NCBI GenBank assembly: GCA_024402655.1
Contig: JAKSTH010000003.1
Location: 1-59,958, forward strand
DNA: 59,958 bases
Direction of reading: 5' to 3'
Source: Treponema sp.
GTDB taxonomy: Bacteria > Spirochaetota > Spirochaetia > Treponematales > Treponemataceae
This document shows, piece after piece, positions 53,468-59,958 of this stretch (the first letter of the stretch is position 1; every line of letters starts with the position of its first letter). Below the pieces are notes generated by a model. That model did no database searches, was not told where the DNA came from, and saw nothing but the letters and a program-made list of their open reading frames with translations. A program made the translations under genes and the position numbers.

Positions 53468-54190
53468 TTATTCAACAAATGGTTCTGGTTGTTCTGGAAT
53501 GGCAATTCTTTTTTCAATGAATTTTACAATCTGTTCAATCACAATCGTAATAATCCAGTAAATGATTGCCAGAGAAACATATACTTCAAAGTATCTGTAA
53601 GTCATACCACCAATAATTTTTCCCTGAGCTGTAATTTCTACTACTGCACAAGTAAAAGCCAGCGATGTACTTTTAATTACAGAAATAAAGGCATTTCCTA
53701 AAGTAGGAAGGGCAACAGTAAATGCTTCTGGTAAAATGATTCTGCGTAAAGCCTGAAAGTATGTCATTCCAAGAGCGTTGGCAGCTTCAACCTGGCCGTC
53801 ACCTACAGATTGCAAGGCTGAACGGATAACTTCTGCATTATAGGCTGCTTCATTTGTGGCCATTGCAAAAACAGCATAAAAGAAGCCAGGAATATCTGCT
53901 ACACGGATATCTGTTCCGAATTTAAGGTTGAACCACTTAAAGAACATTGGAATACCAAAGTATGCAATATATAACTGAACAAGAATTGGTGTTCCTCGGA
54001 TAATTGAAATATAAAATGCAGCTACCTTCTGGAGGCCTGGAACTTTCTTAATTTTGATTATTGCCAGTAAAAGACCGAATAAAAGTCCAAATAACATGGC
54101 AAGGATAGAAAGTTCAAGTGTAACTGGAAGATATTTCAATAACTGTGGAATTTGTGTAAAAACCAGCTTGAAGTCAAAAATCTTTGCCAT
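53468..54190 (-). CDS. Polar amino-acid ABC transporter permease
   Basis: The product is 240 aa with five to six membrane helices. The HisM/TcyL-type EAA loop is visible as QVEAANALGMTYFQALRRIILPEAF, and the start region PQLLKYLPVTLELSILAMLFGLLFG is typical. Homodimeric permeases of this group import amino acids such as cystine, glutamine or histidine. GAGGT precedes the ATG. Confidence 0.92.
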   Translation of the reverse strand: MAKIFDFKLVFTQIPQLLKYLPVTLELSILAMLFGLLFGLLLAIIKIKKVPGLQKVAAFYISIIRGTPILVQLYIAYFGIPMFFKWFNLKFGTDIRVADIPGFFYAVFAMATNEAAYNAEVIRSALQSVGDGQVEAANALGMTYFQALRRIILPEAFTVALPTLGNAFISVIKSTSLAFTCAVVEITAQGKIIGGMTYRYFEVYVSLAIIYWIITIVIEQIVKFIEKRIAIPEQPEPFVE

Positions 54191-54203
54191 GTTAGTACCT
54201 CAC

Positions 54204-55070
54204 TTAGTTGATTGGTGTTTCGTAATTTTCCAAATCTGGAACCTGATCTGTGCTTCCAAAATATTCAATTGCAAGCTTGTCCAATGTTCCATCTTCACGA
54301 AGCTGTTTAAGAACAACGTTTACTTCATTACGGAGTTTCAATCCACCTTCATCTTTTGGGAAAAGGAAGAAAGAGTGAAGTGATTTTGAAATTGATGCAG
54401 CAACTTCATCATTAATCTGTGTAAACTGAAGTCCACTTAAATCATAAGTTTCTGAATAAAGTTTTGTCATTGGATGATCATCAACTCTGAAGTCATAAAT
54501 TCCGTCCTGAATGTGCTGGTACTGAACTAAAATATCAGATTCTGTATAAACAATTTTAATCTGTTTGTCTGGATTTTCTTCATTCCATTTTTCAAAGGCA
54601 TTTGCAACGTTGAATCCGGCACCACTTTCAAAAACATAACCACGGTTTGCAATATCTTCAAAAGAAGCGAGAGGTGTGTCTCCTTTTCTCTGGATGAAGT
54701 CGTAAACAATTTTGTCATATGGATATGAGTAGAAATAGCTTTCACCGCGTTTATCGTTATATGACCAGTTGTTGTAAGAAACATCGAACTGACCGCTTAA
54801 AAGACCTGTTAATGGGTCTGCGTTAATAATAAATTCTGGTTTATACTGTGGAAGGCGTTCAAATACTGCTTTAATTACTGCTGTATCATAACCACCAAGA
54901 TTTCCTTCTTCATCTCTTGTAATATAAGGTTTTGCAGTTCCTTTTGTTGCAATGCGGACTGTTCTCTGTTTCTGACCATTTGCAGAGTCAGATTTTTTTG
55001 CACAGCCAGAAAGAGCTGAAATTGTAAGAATTGCTGCGGCAAGTGCCAAAAGTTTTGTATATTTTTTCAT
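54204..55070 (-). CDS. Amino-acid (cystine-type) ABC transporter binding lipoprotein
   Basis: The product is 288 aa with a signal peptide and lipobox LSGC (C23), then a disordered linker (AKKSDSANGQ). RTVRIATKGTAKPYITRDEEGNLGGYDTAVIKAVFERLPQYKPEFI and LTGLLSGQFDVSYNNW are typical of family-3 solute-binding proteins (cystine, glutamine, His groups). AGGAG precedes the ATG. It is the first transporter gene after the GST-like gene and is set off by a stable hairpin. Confidence 0.92.
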   Translation of the reverse strand: MKKYTKLLALAAAILTISALSGCAKKSDSANGQKQRTVRIATKGTAKPYITRDEEGNLGGYDTAVIKAVFERLPQYKPEFIINADPLTGLLSGQFDVSYNNWSYNDKRGESYFYSYPYDKIVYDFIQRKGDTPLASFEDIANRGYVFESGAGFNVANAFEKWNEENPDKQIKIVYTESDILVQYQHIQDGIYDFRVDDHPMTKLYSETYDLSGLQFTQINDEVAASISKSLHSFFLFPKDEGGLKLRNEVNVVLKQLREDGTLDKLAIEYFGSTDQVPDLENYETPIN

Positions 55071-55087
55071 AATTAATTCTCCTGTAA

Positions 55088-55108
55088 ATCCCGAACCTGG
55101 TTCGGGAT
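55088..55108. promoter_or_regulatory. Intercistronic stem-loop between GST-like and binding-protein genes
   Basis: ATCCCGAACC and GGTTCGGGAT are a near-gapless 10-base inverted repeat just before the ribosome binding site of the binding-protein gene. There is no T run after it on the minus strand, so it is more likely an mRNA-stabilising or processing hairpin that raises binding-protein expression. On the plus strand it would act as a terminator. Confidence 0.55.
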
Positions 55109-55118
55109 GTTTTTATTT

Positions 55119-56339
55119 TTATTTATCAATAATTCCTTTTAATGGGTTAATGCTTGGGTCAACAGAAATTGTTCTGTTGTTTGGATTACGAACTTTTATA
55201 TCTTTGTCGTTCCAGTGAGTTGTTGAAATTGGTTTAATGTAATCTTCAACAGTTTCACCTTCTGGATGTTTAAGATAAAGCTGATCTGGATGTTTACTCA
55301 AAGCTTTTCTTGAACCATCAGTTGCAAAGAATTTTTCATAATCAATCTGACCTGCAATACGAGATGCAAAATCAGTTCCACCTTCTCTAATGCGGCGCAA
55401 TGCAATATCACGAACATATGTATTCTTGTGGAATGCAGGAATGTTGTAGAGTTCGCAAGTGTAAGCCCAGAGATTTGGATAATCGCGGATTCGTTTATGA
55501 ATTGGACCAACATTTCTGTAGTACCAGATATCCCAGCGAACCAAAGTAGGGAATACACGGATATCAGCATCTGTAATAAAATCACCAAAAATAAAGCGGT
55601 TATTGCTTAAACGAACTTCAAGCTTATCAAGGGCAGCATAGAAATCTGCAAAAGCTTCTTCGTATGCGCTTAATGAAGAACAGAAGCTCATTCTGTAGTG
55701 ACCGTTGTTTACAGTTGGGAACAACCAGTCGTTGAATTCATCAATTTCTTTTCTGAATGCAACAGGATACAAGTCTGGAGCATCTTTTGGCTGGAATGGT
55801 CTGAACTGAACTTCAAGGTAGTTTGTAAGACGGTGATAGTCGTTGTTTACAGCCTTCAAATCTTTTATATCAACTAAAGTTGGTGTTGTTGCACGGCCTG
55901 TATAATTAGGATTTGCATTCTTATAGAATTCGCTTAAGAAATGAACACCAGTAATTGGATCTTTGAAACCTTCCTGATCTCCAAATCCATGTCCGTAAAC
56001 ATTTGTTTCACCAGTCTGAGTTACAAGCTGATCTTTAATCAAATCTGTAAGACCAAGAATATCGCGAGTGATAACAGGACGGTTTGACCAATGGCAGCCT
56101 TTTGCCCAGTAAATTGCAAAACGGTTTGCTTCTGCTTTATGGTTTCCTGGTTCAGAACCAAATGGTTCAATAAAAGTGTTTGCCTGGCGGATAAAAGCAC
56201 CTGTTTCATCAAGTTCGAATTTTCTTTCATTAGGACGAGGATTTACTCCCGATTCCTTTGCAAAGCTTTCTGCTACTTCATCTGTATATGCAGTATTTGA
56301 AACTGTTAAATTTCCTTCTTTTGTAAAATCACATGACAT
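55119..56339 (-). CDS. Glutathionyl-hydroquinone reductase-like (Xi-class GST)
   Basis: AAGGAAGT upstream of ATG 56339 sets a 406-aa product. The catalytic-cysteine loop is YWAKGCHWSNRPVI with C82, in place of the common CPWAHR. The C-terminal all-helical GST domain has NNRFIFGDFITDADIRVFPTLVRWDIWYY, typical of the YqjG/ECM4 group. These enzymes reduce glutathionyl- or other thiol-conjugates of quinones. The S-adduct chemistry fits the cysteine theme of the operon. A C-terminal extension (ISTTHWNDKDIKVRNPNN) is specific to this subgroup. It is 40 bases after leader peptide 2. Confidence 0.87.
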   Translation of the reverse strand: MSCDFTKEGNLTVSNTAYTDEVAESFAKESGVNPRPNERKFELDETGAFIRQANTFIEPFGSEPGNHKAEANRFAIYWAKGCHWSNRPVITRDILGLTDLIKDQLVTQTGETNVYGHGFGDQEGFKDPITGVHFLSEFYKNANPNYTGRATTPTLVDIKDLKAVNNDYHRLTNYLEVQFRPFQPKDAPDLYPVAFRKEIDEFNDWLFPTVNNGHYRMSFCSSLSAYEEAFADFYAALDKLEVRLSNNRFIFGDFITDADIRVFPTLVRWDIWYYRNVGPIHKRIRDYPNLWAYTCELYNIPAFHKNTYVRDIALRRIREGGTDFASRIAGQIDYEKFFATDGSRKALSKHPDQLYLKHPEGETVEDYIKPISTTHWNDKDIKVRNPNNRTISVDPSINPLKGIIDK

Positions 56340-56379
56340 ATTGTTACTTCCTTTTAATTTAATTTTTTTTTGCAATTAA

Positions 56380-56457
56380 TTAGTGACAGCAACAACAGGA
56401 ACACATGACTCCGTTTCTAAAGTTTTCACGTACTAATTTTTCAAAATAAAGTGCCAT
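56380..56457 (-). CDS. Conserved 25-aa leader peptide (copy 2), Cys-rich tail
   Basis: A 25-codon ORF with ribosome binding site AAAGGAGG lies between the operon promoter and the GST-like gene. Residues 5-18 are FEKLVRENFRNGVM, the same core as in copy 1 (48914-48991), and the last seven residues are CSCCCCH. Five of the last seven codons are Cys, so low Cys-tRNA would stall ribosomes at the end of this ORF. The peptide is the same length as copy 1. No annotated family is known to me. Confidence 0.85.
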   Translation of the reverse strand: MALYFEKLVRENFRNGVMCSCCCCH

Positions 56458-56482
56458 ATATTCCTCCTTTCTTTTTTTAATA

Positions 56483-56603
56483 ACCTATGGGATTAGTAGG
56501 TATAAATATAATAAACAGTATTTTGAAAAAAATGTCAATTACCTATTGAAGAAATAGGTAATAAAATGTATAAATAAATTGTAAACCTACTGTAAAGATA
56601 GGT
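56483..56603. promoter_or_regulatory. Divergent promoters with three ACCTA-N9-TAGGT operators
   Basis: Three palindromes ACCTA-N9-TAGGT lie at 56483-56501, 56541-56559 and 56585-56603. The minus-strand promoter (TTGACA 56533-56538, TATTAT 56508-56513, 19-base spacer) reads to leader 2. The plus-strand promoter (TTGAAG 56546-56551, 17 bases, TATAAA 56569-56574) reads to the M20 gene. The central operator covers the plus-strand -35 and abuts the minus-strand -35. The outer ones lie near each start of transcription, so one regulator could close both. Confidence 0.75.
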
Positions 56604-56621
56604 AATAATATAGGAGATTAC

Positions 56622-57782
56622 ATGAGTATTTTAGACGAAGCCTTTGAAATTAAAGAATATATGGTGGAACAGAGAAATTATTTTCATTCTCATCCTGAAC
56701 TTGGTTTGCAGGAATTTAATACTTGTAATCATATAGAAGAAGAACTTAATAAAGCGGGAATTAAAAATCGTCGTGTTGCTGGAACAAATGTAATTGCCCA
56801 AATAGATAGCGGTCGTCCTGGAAAAACTCTTTTCCTTCGTGCTGATATTGATGCTCTTCCTATTCAAGATGCAAAAGATGTTTCATATAAAAGTCAGACT
56901 CCTGGAGTAATGCATGCTTGTGGTCACGATGGTCACGCGGCTTATCTTCTTGGAGCGGCAAAGTTGATTTTGAAGCATAAGTCAGAATTTTCTGGAAAAG
57001 TTATTTTTGCTTTTCAGGCTGCAGAAGAAATAGGAAAGGGGGCTCGTGACATTATTGCTGCTGGTATTCTGGATAATGTAGACCGTACGTTTGGAATCCA
57101 TTTTGCATCTGAATTTCCAGTAGGTTCTTATGGTATAAAATCTGGACCTGATATGGCAAGTTGTGATCGCTGGAAAATTAAGATTCACGGTAAAGCAGCA
57201 CATATTACAACTCCCCAGGATGGTGCAGATTCGCTTTTTATTGGAGCATTAATTGTGGCCCAGCTTCAAACTGTTGTAAGCCGACTTATTTCTCCAGTTG
57301 AAGGTGGCTTGATTGGAACAGGCCGATTTGATGCAGGAACCACATACAACATTATTGCCGGAGAAGCAGAACTTGAAGGAACAATCCGGGCATTTTCTGC
57401 AGAAAGCCGTAAAAAAATGGCAAATGCAGTTACTAAAATTGCTCAGAATATTGCAGCTGAGTATGGTGCAACAGTTGATGTAGATATAGAAGATATTTGT
57501 GATCCTTTGGTAAACCCTGCAGAGGCAGTGGGTGAAGTTATTAATTCTGCCCGTAAAATCGTAAAGAATGAAAATATTTTAAATAACATAGAAAAACGTT
57601 TTATGGGCGACAACTTTGCCGATTACAGCCGTAAAGCTCCAGGAACTTATGTTCATGTAGGTTCCAGCGACAGTCCTGCAACAAGTGTTGCTCATCATAA
57701 TGAATATTTTGATTTAGCAGAAGATTCTTATTCTTATGCTGCGGCACTGGCTGTTCAGTATACTTTGGATTTTTTGCGTTAG
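56622..57782 (+). CDS. M20-family amidohydrolase/deacylase
   Basis: The product is 386 aa. Metal ligands are C100 and H102 in HACGHDGH, E135-E136 in AAEEIGKG, and a late His in SVAHHNEYFDL. The C at the first ligand position and FHSHPELGLQEFNT at the N-terminus put it in the M20D group (hippurate / N-acyl-amino-acid deacylases, YxeP- or SndA-like). It probably removes an acyl group from an N-acyl-cysteine derivative, given the cluster. GGAG precedes the ATG. The rrf2 gene follows after 12 bases. Confidence 0.9.
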   Translation: MSILDEAFEIKEYMVEQRNYFHSHPELGLQEFNTCNHIEEELNKAGIKNRRVAGTNVIAQIDSGRPGKTLFLRADIDALPIQDAKDVSYKSQTPGVMHACGHDGHAAYLLGAAKLILKHKSEFSGKVIFAFQAAEEIGKGARDIIAAGILDNVDRTFGIHFASEFPVGSYGIKSGPDMASCDRWKIKIHGKAAHITTPQDGADSLFIGALIVAQLQTVVSRLISPVEGGLIGTGRFDAGTTYNIIAGEAELEGTIRAFSAESRKKMANAVTKIAQNIAAEYGATVDVDIEDICDPLVNPAEAVGEVINSARKIVKNENILNNIEKRFMGDNFADYSRKAPGTYVHVGSSDSPATSVAHHNEYFDLAEDSYSYAAALAVQYTLDFLR

Positions 57783-57794
57783 GAGATAAGAGAT

Positions 57795-58220
57795 ATGTTT
57801 AGGATTTCAACTCGTGGTCAGTATGCGCTTATGACAATGGAAGTTCTTGCAGAACAACAGGATGATACTTTTGTTCCCATGAAGAAAATTTCCCATCGGC
57901 AAAATCTTTCTGTAAAGTATCTGGAACAGATTTTAATTCAGCTTAGCAAAGCTGGTCTTGTGGAAGGTCTCCGAGGTAATAATGGTGGTTACCGTCTTGT
58001 AAAAAAGCCATCTGAATATACTGCCGGAGAAATACTTAGAGCAATGGAAGGAGAACTTTCGCCACGAAGTAATGCCGACAGCAAAGCTTTAAAAACTTTG
58101 GGTAATGAAGAATTCTGGACCGACTTTAATAAAACAATCAATGATTTTGTTGATTCAGTGAGCCTGGAAAAGATTGTTGAAAAAAGCCACGAAAACAACG
58201 GATATATGTTCTATATTTAG
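57795..58220 (+). CDS. Rrf2-family regulator (CymR-like, no Fe-S cysteines)
   Basis: The product is 141 aa. RISTRGQYALMTMEVLAEQQ, QNLSVKYLEQILIQLSKAGLVEGLRGNNGGYRLVKKPSEYTAGEILRAMEGEL is a canonical Rrf2 winged helix with its wing. The three cluster cysteines of IscR/NsrR are absent, and the protein has no Cys at all, which resembles CymR, the cysteine-metabolism repressor of Firmicutes. It is the best candidate for binding ACCTA-N9-TAGGT. It is in the same operon as the M20 gene, so it would control itself. GGAG precedes the ATG. Confidence 0.92.
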   Translation: MFRISTRGQYALMTMEVLAEQQDDTFVPMKKISHRQNLSVKYLEQILIQLSKAGLVEGLRGNNGGYRLVKKPSEYTAGEILRAMEGELSPRSNADSKALKTLGNEEFWTDFNKTINDFVDSVSLEKIVEKSHENNGYMFYI

Positions 58221-58259
58221 TTTATATTTTGCAGTATAATGTATGCTCAGTTTACTTAT

Positions 58260-58358
58260 ATGAAAAAATATATTCATCCTAAGTGGGTTAAAAGCATTCT
58301 TTTTAGTTTAGTATTTTTCTTATCGTTTTTAACTTCAGGATATTCGAGTGTGATGTAG
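58260..58358 (+). other. Orphan signal-peptide-like ORF (32 codons), probable remnant
   Basis: The frame reads MKKYIHPKWVKSILFSLVFFL and then SFLTSGYSSVM before a TAG, a typical signal peptide with nothing after it. It has no ribosome binding site and ends 28 bases before the secreted SH3 gene. I take it as a broken gene start rather than a working small protein. Confidence 0.3.
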
Positions 58359-58386
58359 TAGAAAAAGACATAGGATAGAGGTTTAT

Positions 58387-59301
58387 ATGAAAAAAAATTT
58401 TTACAAGATTATTTCTTTAGTTATTTGTTTATTTTGTTTTAGTGCCACAGTTTATGCTGATGACTGGGAGCCAATGATCTTTAATGCAGATGGATTACCA
58501 AAAATTGAATCAAAGAAAGTGAAGGATTATGTTAAGACTAATGGGACTTACCTTTCTGGAACAGATGATTTTTCTATGTATTTTCTAAAATCGACTCAGA
58601 TTAATAAAGATGAAATAAGCGAAAATAATTACACCAGCATAGTTGTCTTTTTTTACAAAAATTCTACAGGCTATCTGACAATTTACGGAAACAATGAATA
58701 TAATGGAGACGGACAGATTAATTACTCTGTTCTGAATGTTCAGGAGCCGGTAGTTTTATTAAAATATGTTGGAAACGGGAATATCAACACTGTAGTTATT
58801 TCACACAAAGTAGATCAGTTTATTGCCTCTTCTGTTGATTGTGTATATAACTGTTTTCCTAATGGAAGAAATAAATCCTTTGAAAAATTTAATTCCTATA
58901 TGGAAATCCGATTCAAGTTTTTCTATCTTCAGGGTAAAAAAGTTCTGAATCAATATGAAACATTTAAGATAACAACTGATTTGAAAATGTCTGCTGACAA
59001 TTATGATTACAATCATATGTTCAGTGTTTTGGGAATTGAAGGTGTACAATCAAAAGATGATGTTTATTTCCAGACTTACATAACAGATGATAAATTAAGA
59101 TTAAGAACAGTCAATACTAAATCAGCAAATGTCATTAAACTTTTATCAAAGGGAACTGAAGTCAGAATTATTAACGTAGATCCGAATATGACTACTATGG
59201 AAGGTAATAAGGGATTCTGGGTTCTGGTAGAAACAAAAGACAGGGATATTGGCTGGATTTGGTCGGGCTATCTTAATGGATTTATGTTTGATTTTAAATG
59301 A
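58387..59301 (+). CDS. Secreted protein with C-terminal SH3 domain
   Basis: The product is 304 aa with a signal peptide (KKNFYKIISLVICLFCFSATVYA, before DDWE). Residues about 20-210 are beta-rich and not recognised. The C-terminus is a bacterial SH3 domain: LRLRTVNTKSANVIKLLSKGTEVRIINV...WVLVETKDRDIGWIWSGYL. SH3b domains bind peptidoglycan or metal-dependent ligands; this one may target the protein to the cell wall. It lies after the Rrf2 operon and has its own ribosome binding site (AGAGG). The double-SH3 remnant at 48258 is of the same type. Confidence 0.8.
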   Translation: MKKNFYKIISLVICLFCFSATVYADDWEPMIFNADGLPKIESKKVKDYVKTNGTYLSGTDDFSMYFLKSTQINKDEISENNYTSIVVFFYKNSTGYLTIYGNNEYNGDGQINYSVLNVQEPVVLLKYVGNGNINTVVISHKVDQFIASSVDCVYNCFPNGRNKSFEKFNSYMEIRFKFFYLQGKKVLNQYETFKITTDLKMSADNYDYNHMFSVLGIEGVQSKDDVYFQTYITDDKLRLRTVNTKSANVIKLLSKGTEVRIINVDPNMTTMEGNKGFWVLVETKDRDIGWIWSGYLNGFMFDFK

Positions 59302-59453
59302 TATAAGCAAAATAAATATATCGTCTAAGTCAGTAAAATCTGTAATATGAATAAATAGTGTTATTCAGACAAACAGGAATTTAGCAGGATAAGAATTTTA
59401 TCCGGATACGCATAATATGTGTTATGTGGATTGCCAGTGGCAACGGAGAGAAA

Positions 59454-59855
59454 ATGGAAAGTATAATAATTAGTGACGATAAATCAATATTTCCAGTAGA
59501 AGATGCAATAAATCTTTTACATACTACATATTGGGCCGCCAACAGAGATTCTGAAGTTATAAAAAAATCAATTGAAAATTCGACAGTTTTTGGGGTATAT
59601 GAAAAAGAAACACATACATTTATTGGAATGGCACGTGTTGTAACTGATTTTGCTACAACATTCTATTTAGCTGATGTAATTATAGATGAGAAGTATCGTG
59701 GAAAAGGAATTGGTAAAAAACTGATTTCAACTATTGTTTCAGATAAACGCTTTTCATCCTTATTGGGACTTCTAGTTACAAAAGATGCCCATGGTCTATA
59801 TGAACATTTTGGATTTGTAAAAGATTGTGAACGTGCAATGACAAGAAGAGTTTAG
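59454..59855 (+). CDS. GNAT-family N-acetyltransferase
   Basis: GGAG (59445-59448) sets the start at ATG 59454 (133 aa). Motif A is YLADVIIDEKYRGKGIGKKLISTIV (V.p.yRg.GiG..L), then LLGLLVTKDAHGLYEHFGFV. The substrate is unknown. It is monocistronic and ends at a strong terminator. Confidence 0.9.
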   Translation: MESIIISDDKSIFPVEDAINLLHTTYWAANRDSEVIKKSIENSTVFGVYEKETHTFIGMARVVTDFATTFYLADVIIDEKYRGKGIGKKLISTIVSDKRFSSLLGLLVTKDAHGLYEHFGFVKDCERAMTRRV

Positions 59856-59877
59856 TTCTCAAAATAGCTAGTAAGTA

Positions 59878-59901
59878 AGGCAGGTCAAGCCTGCCTTTTT
59901 T
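59878..59901 (+). terminator. Rho-independent terminator after GNAT gene
   Basis: AGGCAGG (59878-59884) and CCTGCCT (59890-59896) form a perfect 7-base stem with loop TCAAG, followed by six T. Confidence 0.92.
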
Positions 59902-59919
59902 ATGCTCTTTTTGAAAATG

Positions 59920-59947
59920 TTGACAAAATCAAAATAAGTAGTATATT
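59920..59947 (+). promoter_or_regulatory. Promoter of a gene beyond the window
   Basis: TTGACA (59920-59925) and TATATT (59942-59947) are 16 bases apart and read toward the window end; no gene start is included. Confidence 0.55.
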
Positions 59948-59958
59948 TATATTATGAA

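Noticed and set aside
1..59958. CRISPR array, prophage, insertion sequence, rRNA operon, conjugative element
   Set aside because: I looked for regular direct repeats with spacers, transposase and integrase motifs, and conserved rRNA segments, and saw none.

Overview
The window reads as chromosomal DNA of a low-GC spirochaete, most likely a host-associated Treponema. The evidence is a periplasmic-flagellar collar-type TPR protein (FlcA-like), a FliL-like protein, a DUF2259-type secreted protein, a UPF0164/PorV-like outer-membrane barrel, several spirochaete-type orphan proteins, and many secreted proteins with short Lys-rich signal peptides. I see no rRNA, insertion sequence, prophage or CRISPR array. 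There is one tRNA (Asn-GTT, 39259-39331). No stretch longer than 300 bases lacks a gene.

Layout. 1-8361: FlcA-like protein (5' end outside the window), a polyprenol/diacylglycerol-kinase-like membrane protein, secreted proteins and a U32 peptidase-family protein. 8378-13118: ssb, a large orphan protein, then a PadR / HAAS-membrane / DUF4097 operon behind a promoter embedded in an inverted repeat. 13178-18834: hisC, phosphoesterase, SUMF1-type secreted protein, serine hydrolase, corA with a possible leader element, and a small Cys-containing protein. 18835-30766: COG0523 metal GTPase with a His-rich loop, MocR regulator with an Arg at the usual PLP lysine, secreted S1 protease, citramalate synthase, LacI-sensor/GGDEF cyclase, B12-radical-SAM protein, FliL-like protein, HflX. 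30881-39174: membrane protein with an acidic repeat tail, DUF5312-like protein, outer-membrane barrel, and a large FlgD-Ig/OmpA protein. 39259-48234: tRNA-Asn, formyl-THF cyclo-ligase, an M16-like protein without its zinc motif, FAD oxidoreductase, DUF4954 protein, LeuA.

48841-58220 is the most interesting part: a predicted sulfur-amino-acid regulon. Four copies of the palindrome ACCTA-N9-TAGGT sit on three promoters. Two of the promoters each drive an unannotated 25-codon ORF with a strong ribosome binding site. The two peptides share an identical 14-residue core, FEKLVRENFRNGVM, but eight of the core's nucleotides differ, all silently. Their C-termini contain cysteine (RVCFLSK and CSCCCCH). 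One leads into a cystathionine synthase/lyase and a MalY/PatB C-S lyase. The other leads into a glutathionyl-hydroquinone-reductase-like GST and an amino-acid ABC transporter, with a GNAT enzyme after it. The third promoter drives an M20 amidohydrolase and an Rrf2-family (CymR-like) regulator with no cysteines. I propose two-layer control of cysteine uptake and use: an Rrf2 repressor at the promoter, and a conserved cysteine-sensing leader peptide in the mRNA.

The last part, 58260-59958, holds an orphan signal-peptide ORF, a secreted SH3 protein, a GNAT enzyme and the promoter of a gene beyond the window. Across the window, genes without a Shine-Dalgarno sequence repeatedly show a -10-like hexamer 6-8 bases before the ATG, which suggests leaderless mRNAs.
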